From: Limiplasma sp048370855
GTDB lineage: Bacteria; Bacillota; Clostridia; Christensenellales; Aristaeellaceae
Assembly (NCBI GenBank): GCA_048370855.1
Contig: DBGEOK010000109.1
Coordinates: 1-64,000, forward strand
Direction of reading: 5' to 3'
Length of the DNA: 64,000 nt
This document shows positions 32,302-40,562 of this stretch, one piece after another. Position numbers and translations under genes: made by a program. Position 1 is the stretch's first letter, and each line of letters starts with the position of its first letter. Below the pieces are notes generated by a model that worked only from the letters and a program-made list of their open reading frames with translations, ran no database searches and was not told the origin of the DNA.

Positions 32302-34557
32302 TTACAGCGTCCAGACCGTCTCCCATTTCAATGAGCCGCCGTCGCGCAGACGGAGCCGGAAGCCGCCCCTTTGAAGCTCCCGCTCCATCCTGCGGTTCCA
32401 AACGGCAAGGTCCCGCGCGCGCAGTACAAGCGTGACCTCGCGGCTTTCGCCTGCCGGGATATCAACCTTTTCAAAGGCCTTCAGCTCCGCTTCGCGGCGG
32501 ACGACGTCGGCTTCCAGGTCGGTTACAAACAGCATGGGCACGGCGCTTTCGGCATAGGCTCCCTCGTTGGAGATACGCATAGTAAGCCGGGCGACGGGCG
32601 TTTCGTTTACCGGCAGCGCGCCGTCGGGCAGCGACAGCGGGCGGAAGGCAAACCGCGAATAGCGCAGGCTGGAATATCCCATGCCCTCCCCGAAGGAAAA
32701 CAACGGCTTGCCGGGTCCGGGCAGGTCGCGGTAGCCGCGCGGCGAAGCGTCCGCCTTTCGATTATAACACACGGGAAGCTGGCCCGCATGCGACGGAAAG
32801 GAAACCGGGAGGCGGCCGCTGGGCGAGAAGCGCCCAAGCAGCGCCTCCGCAATGGCCTGTCCGCCCCACGGGCCGGGATAGAAACAGCATAAAAGCGCGT
32901 CCGAGCCCTTCGCTATCTCGTCCACGGCGTATGGCCGGCCAATCATCAGCACGGCTATAAGCCGCCTCGAGGCGGCGCGCACACGGTCGAATAGCTCCTG
33001 CTGCCCGCCGGGGAGGCGGAGGCGGGCGCAGTCCGCCCCCTCTCCGCAGTCCATGTCCGGCGCGGCGTCTAACGCCGCGCCGTTTACATCGAAGCTCGCG
33101 CCGCCAAAGCGGCTGGACGAGCCGCCCAACGCCAGCACGGTCGCGTCCGCGCCGGCGGCCATGGCTTGCGCAAGGTCCAAATCGCCGCCGTCGCAGCGCT
33201 GTAGCCGTATGGGCGGGTCGGCCCCGGCGCACAACCGTGCCAGGCCGTCCAGCAGCGTGACGTATTCGCCCGCGCGCACAGGGGGCGTGTAATCGCCGAG
33301 CTGTCGGTAGATATCGTCCGACGCGGGACCGATCAGGGCGATGGAGCGGGGGGAGCGCAGCGGAAGCGCGCCGTCGTTTTTCAGCAGCACCAGGCTTTGC
33401 CGCGACAGCTCCAGCGACTGCGGGAACGCGTCCCGGTCAAAACGGGAGGGCGCGCGGTCCTCCGGAAGGTAAGGCGCTTCAAACAAGCCCTGCTCAAATT
33501 TCAGCGTCAGCACGCGGACAACCGCCCGGTCGATTTCCGCCTCGGATACAACGCCCCGCTCAACGGCTTCCTCCAATCTGGAAAAGCCTCGATCCCACAG
33601 GCTGATATCCACGCCCGCCCTCAGCGCCGCCGCGCCGGAACGCACGCCTCCGCCGGTGACGCCGTCCAGCCTGTCCACAGCGAAGCCGTCCGCCATCACG
33701 ACGCCGCGAAAGCCGTATTCCTCCCTCAGCAGGCCGGTCAGCAGCGCCTCGTTTGCGTGGCATGGAATGCCGTCGATTTCATTATAGGCGGCCATGATTC
33801 CCTTCACCCCCGCCTCGCATGCCGCCTGAACGGGCGGAAGGTGAATCTCCCTTAGCTCGCGGGGGCCGATGCGCGCCGCGCTGGCGTTAAGGCCGCCCGT
33901 GGTTTCGCCCTGCGCGCAGAAGTGCTTTGCGACCGCCGCCACGCCCTGGCTCTGGAACCCTTCGACCGCCGCGCTTGCCATCCGGGCGGCGAGAAAGGGG
34001 TCTTCTCCGAAGCATTCCTCGCAGCGTCCCCACCGGGGATCGCGCAGCAGGTCCAGCATCGATACAAGCGCCAGATTCACGCCCAGCTCGCGGAGCTGCC
34101 GGCCGCATACGGACGCGGCCTCATAAAGAAGGCCCGGGTTGAAGGCCGCGCCCGCCGCCAGGTTGACCGGCAGGAGATAGCCGCCCAGCGCCTGATGGCC
34201 GTGAGGGCATTCGCTGCTGATCAGCATGGGGACGCCCAGACGCGAATGGGTCAGCACGAAGCGCTGCGCCAGGTTATAGGCGCGCACGGCCAGAGGGCCG
34301 TAAAGGCCGTTTTCCCATGTGCGCCCGGACCATGGGTCAGCGCGGTACAGGCCGTACAGCACGCCGATGCCGCCGAAATGGCGCGCCTCCCGCTGAAACT
34401 CTTCGCTGAGCGTCAGCGCGTCGCCGTCCCGGAGCACGCACTCAAAGCCGTAGAGGCGCTGGTTGAGCTGTCCCACCTTTTCCCGAAGCGTCATGCGCCC
34501 GCAAAGATCCACGGCGCGCTGCCCGGGCGCGAGGGACGCGTTTTCATAAGGATTCGT
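32302..34557 (-). CDS. GH3 beta-glycosidase (beta-glucosidase/xylosidase type)
   Basis: About 751 residues if it begins at ACG 34557. N-terminal barrel: LINSSECPHGHQ-like SSECPHGHQALG, DLLRDPRWGRCEECFGEDP, AVAKHFCAQGETTGGLN, and nucleophile Asp in GVVMADGFAVDRL; second domain with TVLALGGSSSRFGG, then a C-terminal fibronectin-III-like part. The family N-terminus (NPYENASLAPGQRAVDLCGRM) is encoded upstream of the first ordinary start, GTG 34512, but no ATG is in frame; ACG 34557 lies 6 nt after GGGGGG. No signal peptide, so it acts on imported oligosaccharides. 24 nt after the LacI gene. Confidence 0.88.
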   Translation of the reverse strand, partial: TNPYENASLAPGQRAVDLCGRMTLREKVGQLNQRLYGFECVLRDGDALTLSEEFQREARHFGGIGVLYGLYRADPWSGRTWENGLYGPLAVRAYNLAQRFVLTHSRLGVPMLISSECPHGHQALGGYLLPVNLAAGAAFNPGLLYEAASVCGRQLRELGVNLALVSMLDLLRDPRWGRCEECFGEDPFLAARMASAAVEGFQSQGVAAVAKHFCAQGETTGGLNASAARIGPRELREIHLPPVQAACEAGVKGIMAAYNEIDGIPCHANEALLTGLLREEYGFRGVVMADGFAVDRLDGVTGGGVRSGAAALRAGVDISLWDRGFSRLEEAVERGVVSEAEIDRAVVRVLTLKFEQGLFEAPYLPEDRAPSRFDRDAFPQSLELSRQSLVLLKNDGALPLRSPRSIALIGPASDDIYRQLGDYTPPVRAGEYVTLLDGLARLCAGADPPIRLQRCDGGDLDLAQAMAAGADATVLALGGSSSRFGGASFDVNGAALDAAPDMDCGEGADCARLRLPGGQQELFDRVRAASRRLIAVLMIGRPYAVDEIAKGSDALLCCFYPGPWGGQAIAEALLGRFSPSGRLPVSFPSHAGQLPVCYNRKADASPRGYRDLPGPGKPLFSFGEGMGYSSLRYSRFAFRPLSLPDGALPVNETPVARLTMRISNEGAYAESAVPMLFVTDLEADVVRREAELKAFEKVDIPAGESREVTLVLRARDLAVWNRRMERELQRGGFRLRLRDGGSLKWETVWTL

Positions 34558-34581
34558 GTCGATCCCCCCAATGCGGAATGG

Positions 34582-35598
34582 TCAGGCTTCCGCCAGCGGG
34601 CCGCGGTACAGGATGTCGGTGGCGACATAGCTGACCTCAAAGGGCGCGTTGGGGTAATCCGCGCGGAAAACCATCTTATGCGCAAGGCGCTTGCCAAGCG
34701 CGGAGGTTTCCACATTGACGGTGGGAATCTGCCCGGCGACGTTGGCGTATTCCGAGTTGTTGTCAAAGCCGGTCATGAGGAAGCCCGCCGGCGGCTTGCG
34801 GCCGCTTTCGCTCAAGTAACGCTGAACAAAATGCGCGATAAAATCGCTCGCGCAGACAAACGCGTCGGGCAGGCGGGGCAGGCCCTCCAAAAATTGGCTG
34901 ATTTCCTCGTAATGGCTGCGAAGGCCGATGGGCTCCGTCATTAACAGCGCGGGATCGGGCTTGACGCCGGCAGCCGCGTGCGCGTCCAGAAACCCTGAAT
35001 ACCGGTCGTGGTTGGTTTGGGCATAGGCTACGTCGCCGATAAAGCCGAGCCGCTTGCGCCCGCTCGCCAGCAGCCTGGCGGTCAGGCTCCGCACCCTTGC
35101 CCGGCCCTCCAGCAGCACCAAATCGCCGTTGAGCTCGTCGGGCGGCACCGTGGGCACGGTATCCAGGAATACCTTGGGCAGCGGCTGCCGGTTAAGGAGG
35201 CGCAGCAGCTTTTCGTCGTAGATGTTAAGCACAATAAACCCGTCCGTCGCCTCGGGGCTCAGCGAGGGGGGCAGCGCATAGCCGGACCGGAACGACGTAG
35301 GCATATAGGTATACATCAGGCTGATATCCCGAAGCGCAAGCTCCTTGGCAATGTGGTGGATGATCTGCATCCAGAAGGAAGAGGATTCCGGCCGCGACAC
35401 CACCACCGAAAAGGTGCGGGGCGCTTCCGCCGGACCCGCCGCGGGACGGGACGACGCGTATCCCAGCGTAGCCGCCGTGCTTGCGACCTGCTGGCGCACG
35501 GCTTCCGAAACGCCGGCGCGGTTGCTCAGGGCTTTCCAAACGGTAATGCGGGACACGCCGACGGTATCCGCGACGTCTTGCATCGTTACCTTTTTCAT
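34582..35598 (-). CDS. LacI-family regulator of the glycan locus
   Basis: 338 residues. Helix-turn-helix MQDVADTVGVSRITVWKALS and hinge, then a sugar-binding domain (FSVVVSRPESSSFWMQIIHHIAKEL, GFIGDVAYAQTNHDRYSGF, DAFVCASDFIAHFVQRYL). ATG 35598 after GAGGATG. It heads the leftward GH3/CE7 genes and is divergent from the ABC transporter; copies of TGTTAACA at both promoters are its likely operators. Confidence 0.92.
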   Translation of the reverse strand: MKKVTMQDVADTVGVSRITVWKALSNRAGVSEAVRQQVASTAATLGYASSRPAAGPAEAPRTFSVVVSRPESSSFWMQIIHHIAKELALRDISLMYTYMPTSFRSGYALPPSLSPEATDGFIVLNIYDEKLLRLLNRQPLPKVFLDTVPTVPPDELNGDLVLLEGRARVRSLTARLLASGRKRLGFIGDVAYAQTNHDRYSGFLDAHAAAGVKPDPALLMTEPIGLRSHYEEISQFLEGLPRLPDAFVCASDFIAHFVQRYLSESGRKPPAGFLMTGFDNNSEYANVAGQIPTVNVETSALGKRLAHKMVFRADYPNAPFEVSYVATDILYRGPLAEA

Positions 35599-35666
35599 GA
35601 CATCCTCACATGGCATCTTGATGTACGGATAAGGATACCATGTAGAGGAAGAAATGTCAACCGGAA

Positions 35667-35674
35667 TGTTAACA
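35667..35674. promoter_or_regulatory. Candidate LacI-type operator, regulator side
   Basis: Palindrome TGTTAACA about 70 bp upstream of the LacI start, followed by a partial copy TGTTAATC at 35676. The identical octamer lies at 35803-35810. Confidence 0.5.
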
Positions 35675-35774
35675 ATGTTAATCACCTAGAAACTTTGAAT
35701 GGCAAATAGGCGTAAAGAAAAACCGAACGAAGGCTTACGAAAATATTTAATGTGAGTTTAGCCAAAAAAACGGG

Positions 35775-35803
35775 TTGATTTTTCGATACTATTGTGTTAT
35801 GCT
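35775..35803 (+). promoter_or_regulatory. Promoter of the rightward glycan operon
   Basis: TTGATT (35775-35780) and TATGCT (35798-35803), 17-bp spacer, 66 bp before the first permease start. Confidence 0.65.
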
Positions 35804-35833
35804 GTTAACAAGAAAAGGGAAACAATTGTTAAC
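35803..35833. promoter_or_regulatory. Candidate LacI-type operators, transporter side
   Basis: TGTTAACA (35803-35810) begins at the last base of the -10 box, and TTGTTAAC (35826-35833) lies 16 bp further. Placement over the start of transcription fits repression. Confidence 0.55.
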
Positions 35834-35869
35834 TCAATAGCCGGATTGCAGGGAATTGGAGGAGCTGCC

Positions 35870-36850
35870 ATGTACGGAACCGTCAATACGCGCCGCGTCG
35901 CGCCCCCCGCCGCGCTGAAAAAGAAAAAGCGCTGGTCAAGGGACGATATTGAGCTGGGCCTGCTGGGACTGCCCGCCTTTCTATGGTACGCGCTGTTTTG
36001 TTATCTGCCCATGTTCGGGCTGATTATCGCGTTTAAAACCTACCGCATTTTCCCCAGGGAGTCCTTCCTGTACAACCTGTTCCACAGCGAATGGGCGGGC
36101 TTTGGCAACTTCACCTATTTCATCAACAACCATTCCTTCGGCATGCTGCTGCGCAATACCCTCTTATATAATATTGTGTTTATCGTGCTGGGCATCGTGG
36201 TTCCGGTATCGCTGGCCATGATGATAAACGAGCTCTATTCCAAGCGCCTCAGCAAGGTCTATCAAACCATGATGTTTTTTCCGCACTTTTTAAGCTGGGT
36301 TGTGGTCAGCTACTTTGTTTTCGCGTTCCTCAACCCCTCCCGCGGGCTTTTAAACAACATCCTGACCTCCCTCGGAGGCCAGTCCGTCATGTGGTACTCG
36401 GAGCCGAAATACTGGCCGTTTATCCTGGTCGTGATGCAGCTATGGAAAACCGTCGGCTACAACATGGTGGTGTACCTCGCCTCCATCACCGGCATCGACA
36501 ACAGCCTGTACGAGGCCGCCACGCTGGACGGGGCCAGCAAGTGGCAGCAGGCCAAGTACATTACGCTGCCCATGCTCAAAACCATCATCATCGTGATGTT
36601 CATCCTCAATGTGGGCAAGATTTTCTATTCCGACTTCGGCCTCTTCTGGCAGGTCACGCAAGGCGTGCCCAACTCGCTGAGCAAGGTCGCCTCCACGTTT
36701 GACACCTATATTTATTCCGCGCTGCAGGGCTCTGTGCCGATTGGCAAGACGGCCGCCGCATCCCTATTCCAATCCGTGTGCTGCTGTGTGACCGTGCTGA
36801 TCGCTAACTTCATTGTATCCAAGGTTGATGAGGAAAGCGCCATCATTTGA
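35870..36850 (+). CDS. Sugar ABC transporter permease (LplB/YtlB type)
   Basis: 326 residues, six membrane segments. LGLPAFLWYALFCYLPMFGLIIAFKTY is the typical N-terminus of the CUT1 LplB group; the ATPase-contact loop (YEAATLDGASKWQQAKYITLP) shows the EAA motif. ATG 35870 follows GGAGG. Pairs with the next permease and binding protein; as usual for CUT1 systems no dedicated ATPase is encoded here, so a shared MsmK-like ATPase elsewhere is expected. Confidence 0.93.
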   Translation: MYGTVNTRRVAPPAALKKKKRWSRDDIELGLLGLPAFLWYALFCYLPMFGLIIAFKTYRIFPRESFLYNLFHSEWAGFGNFTYFINNHSFGMLLRNTLLYNIVFIVLGIVVPVSLAMMINELYSKRLSKVYQTMMFFPHFLSWVVVSYFVFAFLNPSRGLLNNILTSLGGQSVMWYSEPKYWPFILVVMQLWKTVGYNMVVYLASITGIDNSLYEAATLDGASKWQQAKYITLPMLKTIIIVMFILNVGKIFYSDFGLFWQVTQGVPNSLSKVASTFDTYIYSALQGSVPIGKTAAASLFQSVCCCVTVLIANFIVSKVDEESAII

Positions 36851-36873
36851 GCGCGGAGAGGAGGAAGAACCGT

Positions 36874-37815
36874 ATGTCAAGCCTGTCTGGGAATAAGGCG
36901 TCTCGTTTGCGAACCGACTTTATGAGGATGAACCGCATCAAGCCGGGCGCCAACGCGTCGTTCAACGCCCTGTTTACGTTACTGGCCGCCCTTTCCATCA
37001 TTCCGGTTCTCTTCGTGTTCATCATCTCCATCTCCTCCGAGGCGTCCATCCGGGAGGTGGGATACAGCTTCGTGCCCGCGGAGCTCTCCGGGTCCGCCTA
37101 TCAGTTCCTATGGCATGAGCGGGCCACCATCTTCCAGGCGCTGGTGGTTTCCGTCGGCGTAACGGTAACAGGCACGCTGCTGGGCCTGGCGCTGACCACC
37201 ACCATGGGCTATGTGCTCTCCCGTCCGGCGTTCAAGCTAAAGGGGCTGTTTACCTGGGTGGTGTTCATTCCCATGATCTTTAACGGCGGCATGGTGGCGC
37301 AGTACGTCGTCAACGTCAACATCCTGGGCCTGCGCAACACGGTTTGGGCGTTGATCCTGCCGCTGGCCGTCTCGTCGTTCAACGTCATTGTATGCAAGAC
37401 CTTCTTCCGTTCCACCATCCCGGACAGCATCATCGAGTCCGCCAAAATTGACGGGGCGAGCCAGCTTCGGATTTTCAGCACCATCGTGCTGCCGATCTCC
37501 AAGCCGGTGCTGGCTACCATCGGCCTTTTCCTCACCTTTGGCTACTGGAACGACTGGTTCCAGTCGTCGCTGTACATCAGCCAGAAAAACCTGGTATCGC
37601 TTCAGGCGCTGCTTAATAATATGATGAAAACGCTGGACTACATCGCCAACAATCCTTCCGCGGGCCTGAGCCTTCAGCAGTACCGCAACCAGATGCCCAG
37701 CGAATCGGTGCGCATGGCTATCGCCATCGTCATTGTGATTCCCATTGCGTGCGCGTACCCGTTTTTTCAAAAATACTTCATCTCCGGCCTGACGATTGGC
37801 GCCGTCAAGGGCTGA
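36874..37815 (+). CDS. Sugar ABC transporter permease (YtcP type)
   Basis: 313 residues, six membrane segments, CUT1 family. FVPAELSGSAYQFLW, MGYVLSRPAFKLKG, FIPMIFNGGMVAQYVVN and the EAA loop IIESAKIDGASQLRIFSTIVLPISKP are present; the C-terminus YFISGLTIGAVKG is the classic ending of this group. ATG 36874 after GAGGAGG, 23 nt beyond the first permease. Confidence 0.93.
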   Translation: MSSLSGNKASRLRTDFMRMNRIKPGANASFNALFTLLAALSIIPVLFVFIISISSEASIREVGYSFVPAELSGSAYQFLWHERATIFQALVVSVGVTVTGTLLGLALTTTMGYVLSRPAFKLKGLFTWVVFIPMIFNGGMVAQYVVNVNILGLRNTVWALILPLAVSSFNVIVCKTFFRSTIPDSIIESAKIDGASQLRIFSTIVLPISKPVLATIGLFLTFGYWNDWFQSSLYISQKNLVSLQALLNNMMKTLDYIANNPSAGLSLQQYRNQMPSESVRMAIAIVIVIPIACAYPFFQKYFISGLTIGAVKG

Positions 37816-37826
37816 GCGTAACGCGA

Positions 37827-37921
37827 ACGGCCGTTTTTTCAAAGGGGCCGGCCCCTTTGTCTCCTCCCTTTAGGGAGGAGACAAAACAACACTCGTCGCG
37901 TAATCCCCGCCGCAAAGCGGC
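37827..37921 (+). other. Cluster of four hairpins between permease and binding protein genes
   Basis: In order: ACGGCCGT followed by T6 (from 37827), the self-complementary AAAGGGGCCGGCCCCTTT (37841-37858), GTCTCCTCCC/GGGAGGAGAC with loop TTTA (37859-37882), and GCCGC/GCGGC (37909-37921). They probably set different expression for permeases and binding protein by termination or mRNA protection. Confidence 0.6.
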
Positions 37922-37959
37922 GTTGGGTTAACGAAATCAACACAAGGAGGATTCTCAAC

Positions 37960-39372
37960 ATGAAAAAGCTTCTGGCAATGCTCCTCACACTGTGCCTGGT
38001 CGTCGGCATGACCGGCGCCGTCGCGGCCGCGGAGGACGTCGTCACCCTGAAGTGGGTAACCGTCGGCAGCGGCATGCCTGCCAACTACGACGCGTGGCTG
38101 GAAAAGATCAATCCCTACCTGGCCGAGAAAATCGGCGTCAACATCGACATGGAAGTGATCTCCTGGGCGGACTGGGATAACCGCCGCAACGTAATCGTCA
38201 ATACCAACGAGCCGTTTGACATCATCTTCGGAAACATGAACGTATACAATACCGATGTCAAGCTGGGCGCTTACCTGGATATTACGGAGCTGCTGGAAAC
38301 CTCCGCGCCGGAGCTCAAGGCAATGATTCCGGATATGTTCTGGGATGCCTGCCGCGTTGACGGCAGGATTTACGCGGTGCCCACCTATAAGGACAACGCG
38401 CAGACCAACTATATTATTTGGGATAAGGAGCTGCTGGACGCAAACGGCATCGACGCCAGCCAGGCTACGACCTTTGAAAGCATGACCCCCATCTTCGCTC
38501 AGCTCAAGGACAAGGCCAGCACCGCGGTGTTCCCGCTGAGCAAGAGCGGCGCGACCTACCTGCTGTACCAGTACGACCAGATGAGCGCCGGGCTGCCGGC
38601 GATCGGCGTGCGCCATGACGACCCCGAGGGCAAGGTGGTCGCCGTGCTGGAGCAGGAGGACGTGCAGGGCTACCTTAAAACCTTCCACGAGTGGTACGAG
38701 GCCGGCTATATCAACGCGGACGCCGCTACGCTGCCGGAGGACAACAAGTACAAGGTCTGCTCCATCGCCCAGGGCTGGTCCGGCGCGGCGGCCACTACCT
38801 GGGGCCCCAACATGGGCGTGGAGGCCGTCGCGTACCAGTGGGGCGAGGGCGTGGTTTCCAACGAGACCGTGCGTGGCTCGCTCAACAGCATTTCCGTTAA
38901 CTGCGAGCATCCTGAAAAGGCGCTTGCGTTCCTCCAGCTCGTCAACACCGACCCCTACGTGCGCGATTCCTTCTATTACGGCCTGGAGGGCGACGACTGG
39001 GTTTACACCGAGGACGGCCGCGTGCATCGCAACAACGCCGACTGGACCATGGCCGGCTATACCCAGGCGACCTTCTTTAACGTAACCATCACCGACGACC
39101 TGGATTTCAACCAGTGGGACGAGGTCAAGGAGCTCAACGAAAAGGCGGAGCCCTCCGTGCTGCTTGGCTTCAACTTTGACACCACGGCGGTTCAGGACCA
39201 GCTTATGAGCTGCATCGAGATCTTCAACCGCTACAAGGGCGAAATCCTCACCGGCACAACCGATCCCGCCGAGTCTGTTGCGCAGATGATGCAGGAGATG
39301 CGCGACGCCGGCTTTGACGAGATCGCAGCCGAGGCGCAGGCGCAGGTGGACGCTTTCCTGGCCGCCAAGTAA
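37960..39372 (+). CDS. Extracellular sugar-binding protein of the glycan ABC transporter
   Basis: 470 residues. Sec signal about 1-24 (GAVAAAED), without a lipobox Cys. Family 1 solute-binding fold: LKWVTVGSGMPANYDAWLEKINPYL, NEPFDIIFGNMNVYN, YAVPTYKDNAQTNYIIWDKELLD, and a C-terminal DUF3502-like part (FNFDTTAVQDQLMSCIEIFNRY). Strong AAGGAGG. Genes on both sides suggest it binds mannose- or GlcNAc-containing oligosaccharides, but specificity cannot be read from sequence. Confidence 0.93.
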   Translation: MKKLLAMLLTLCLVVGMTGAVAAAEDVVTLKWVTVGSGMPANYDAWLEKINPYLAEKIGVNIDMEVISWADWDNRRNVIVNTNEPFDIIFGNMNVYNTDVKLGAYLDITELLETSAPELKAMIPDMFWDACRVDGRIYAVPTYKDNAQTNYIIWDKELLDANGIDASQATTFESMTPIFAQLKDKASTAVFPLSKSGATYLLYQYDQMSAGLPAIGVRHDDPEGKVVAVLEQEDVQGYLKTFHEWYEAGYINADAATLPEDNKYKVCSIAQGWSGAAATTWGPNMGVEAVAYQWGEGVVSNETVRGSLNSISVNCEHPEKALAFLQLVNTDPYVRDSFYYGLEGDDWVYTEDGRVHRNNADWTMAGYTQATFFNVTITDDLDFNQWDEVKELNEKAEPSVLLGFNFDTTAVQDQLMSCIEIFNRYKGEILTGTTDPAESVAQMMQEMRDAGFDEIAAEAQAQVDAFLAAK

Positions 39373-39404
39373 GCTAAAGCGTACCTCTCAACCGTCAACC
39401 TTTC

Positions 39405-39508
39405 GCCCGCGCGGCGCCGGCGGCGTGGCTGAGCAGGCCGCAGCTTGCTCCCATGCCCCGGGGTAAACGCCGCGCGGGCTTGTCTAAGCCCTGTTACCGT
39501 GCTATGAT
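39405..39508 (+). promoter_or_regulatory. Long stem and candidate promoter before GH130
   Basis: GCCCGCGCGGCG (39405-39416) pairs perfectly with CGCCGCGCGGGC (39468-39479) over 51 nt; directly after the second arm are TTGTCT (39480-39485) and TATGAT (39503-39508), 17 bp apart. The enzyme genes may therefore have their own promoter in addition to read-through. Confidence 0.55.
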
Positions 39509-39546
39509 AAAAGACCTATCAATCTGGAAGAACTGGGGGAACGGCT

Positions 39547-40533
39547 ATGGCAAGGATCATAGGGCCGGCGCTGGCAAACCTCCCGTGGGAGGACAGGCCC
39601 GCCGGCAGCACAGAACCCATCTGGCGCTATCATGGCAACCCAATTATCGGCAGGAACGGCAACAAGCGTTCCAACAGCGTTTTCAACAGCGCGGTCGTGC
39701 CCTTTGGGGACGGGTTCGCCGGCGTGTTTCGCTGCGATAGCCGGTCCATCAGCATGGATTTGTTCGCGGGGCGCAGCCATGACGGCGTTCACTGGGAAAT
39801 CGACGACGAGCCGATCCTTTTCCAAGGCGCCGACAGCGAGATCGCCCGGAAGGAATACCGTTACGACGCGCGCATCACCCCCCTGGAGGGGCGGTACTAT
39901 GTTACCTGGTGCAACGGCTACCATGGCCCGACCATCGGCACGGCGTGGACGGAGGACTTCGTAACCTTTACGCAGCTTGAAAACGCTTTCCTTCCCTTCA
40001 ACCGAAACGGCGTGCTGTTTCCCCGTAAAATCGGCGGCATGTATATGATGATGAGCCGACCCAGCGATAACGGGCACACCCCTTTTGGGGATATTTTTGT
40101 AAGCCAGAGCCCGGATTTGGAGTTTTGGGGCCGGCACCGCTACATGATGGGCGCGGTGAAGGGAAACGCGTCCGCCTGGCAGTCCACCAAAATCGGCCCG
40201 GGTCCCACGCCGATCGAGACCGACGAGGGCTGGCTGCTGATTTATCACGGCGTTATCACCACCTGTAACGGCTTTGTGTACCGTATAGGCTGCGCCGTGC
40301 TGGATTTGGAGCGGCCGTGGATCGTCAAGTACCGCCCGTTGGATTACCTGATGGCGCCGATGGAGCTGTACGAATGCGTGGGCGATGTGCCCAACGTGGT
40401 TTTTCCCTGCGCGGCGCTGGCGGACGCGGCCACCGGGCGGATCGCCGTGTATTACGGCTGCGCGGATACGGTGACAGGGCTTGCCTTTACGACTGTGAAT
40501 AATCTGACGCGCTTTGCCAAGGAGCGCTCCTAG
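39547..40533 (+). CDS. GH130 beta-mannoside phosphorylase
   Basis: 328 residues. GH130 enzymes phosphorolyse beta-mannosides to mannose 1-phosphate; one group acts on Man-beta-1,4-GlcNAc, the core of N-glycans. Seen: NSVFNSAVVPFGDGFAGVFR, the catalytic Asp in EYRYDARITPLEGRYYVTW, RNGVLFPRKIGGMYMMMSRPSD, TKIGPGPTPIETDEGWLLIYHGV and the end segment VYYGCADTVTGLAFTTV. ATG 39547 after GGGGGAA. The neighbours GH38 and GH20 favour the N-glycan activity, though mannan oligosaccharides remain possible. Cytoplasmic. Confidence 0.92.
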   Translation: MARIIGPALANLPWEDRPAGSTEPIWRYHGNPIIGRNGNKRSNSVFNSAVVPFGDGFAGVFRCDSRSISMDLFAGRSHDGVHWEIDDEPILFQGADSEIARKEYRYDARITPLEGRYYVTWCNGYHGPTIGTAWTEDFVTFTQLENAFLPFNRNGVLFPRKIGGMYMMMSRPSDNGHTPFGDIFVSQSPDLEFWGRHRYMMGAVKGNASAWQSTKIGPGPTPIETDEGWLLIYHGVITTCNGFVYRIGCAVLDLERPWIVKYRPLDYLMAPMELYECVGDVPNVVFPCAALADAATGRIAVYYGCADTVTGLAFTTVNNLTRFAKERS

Positions 40534-40562
40534 GCGGATACGCTGCGAAAGGCGGTTTGACT

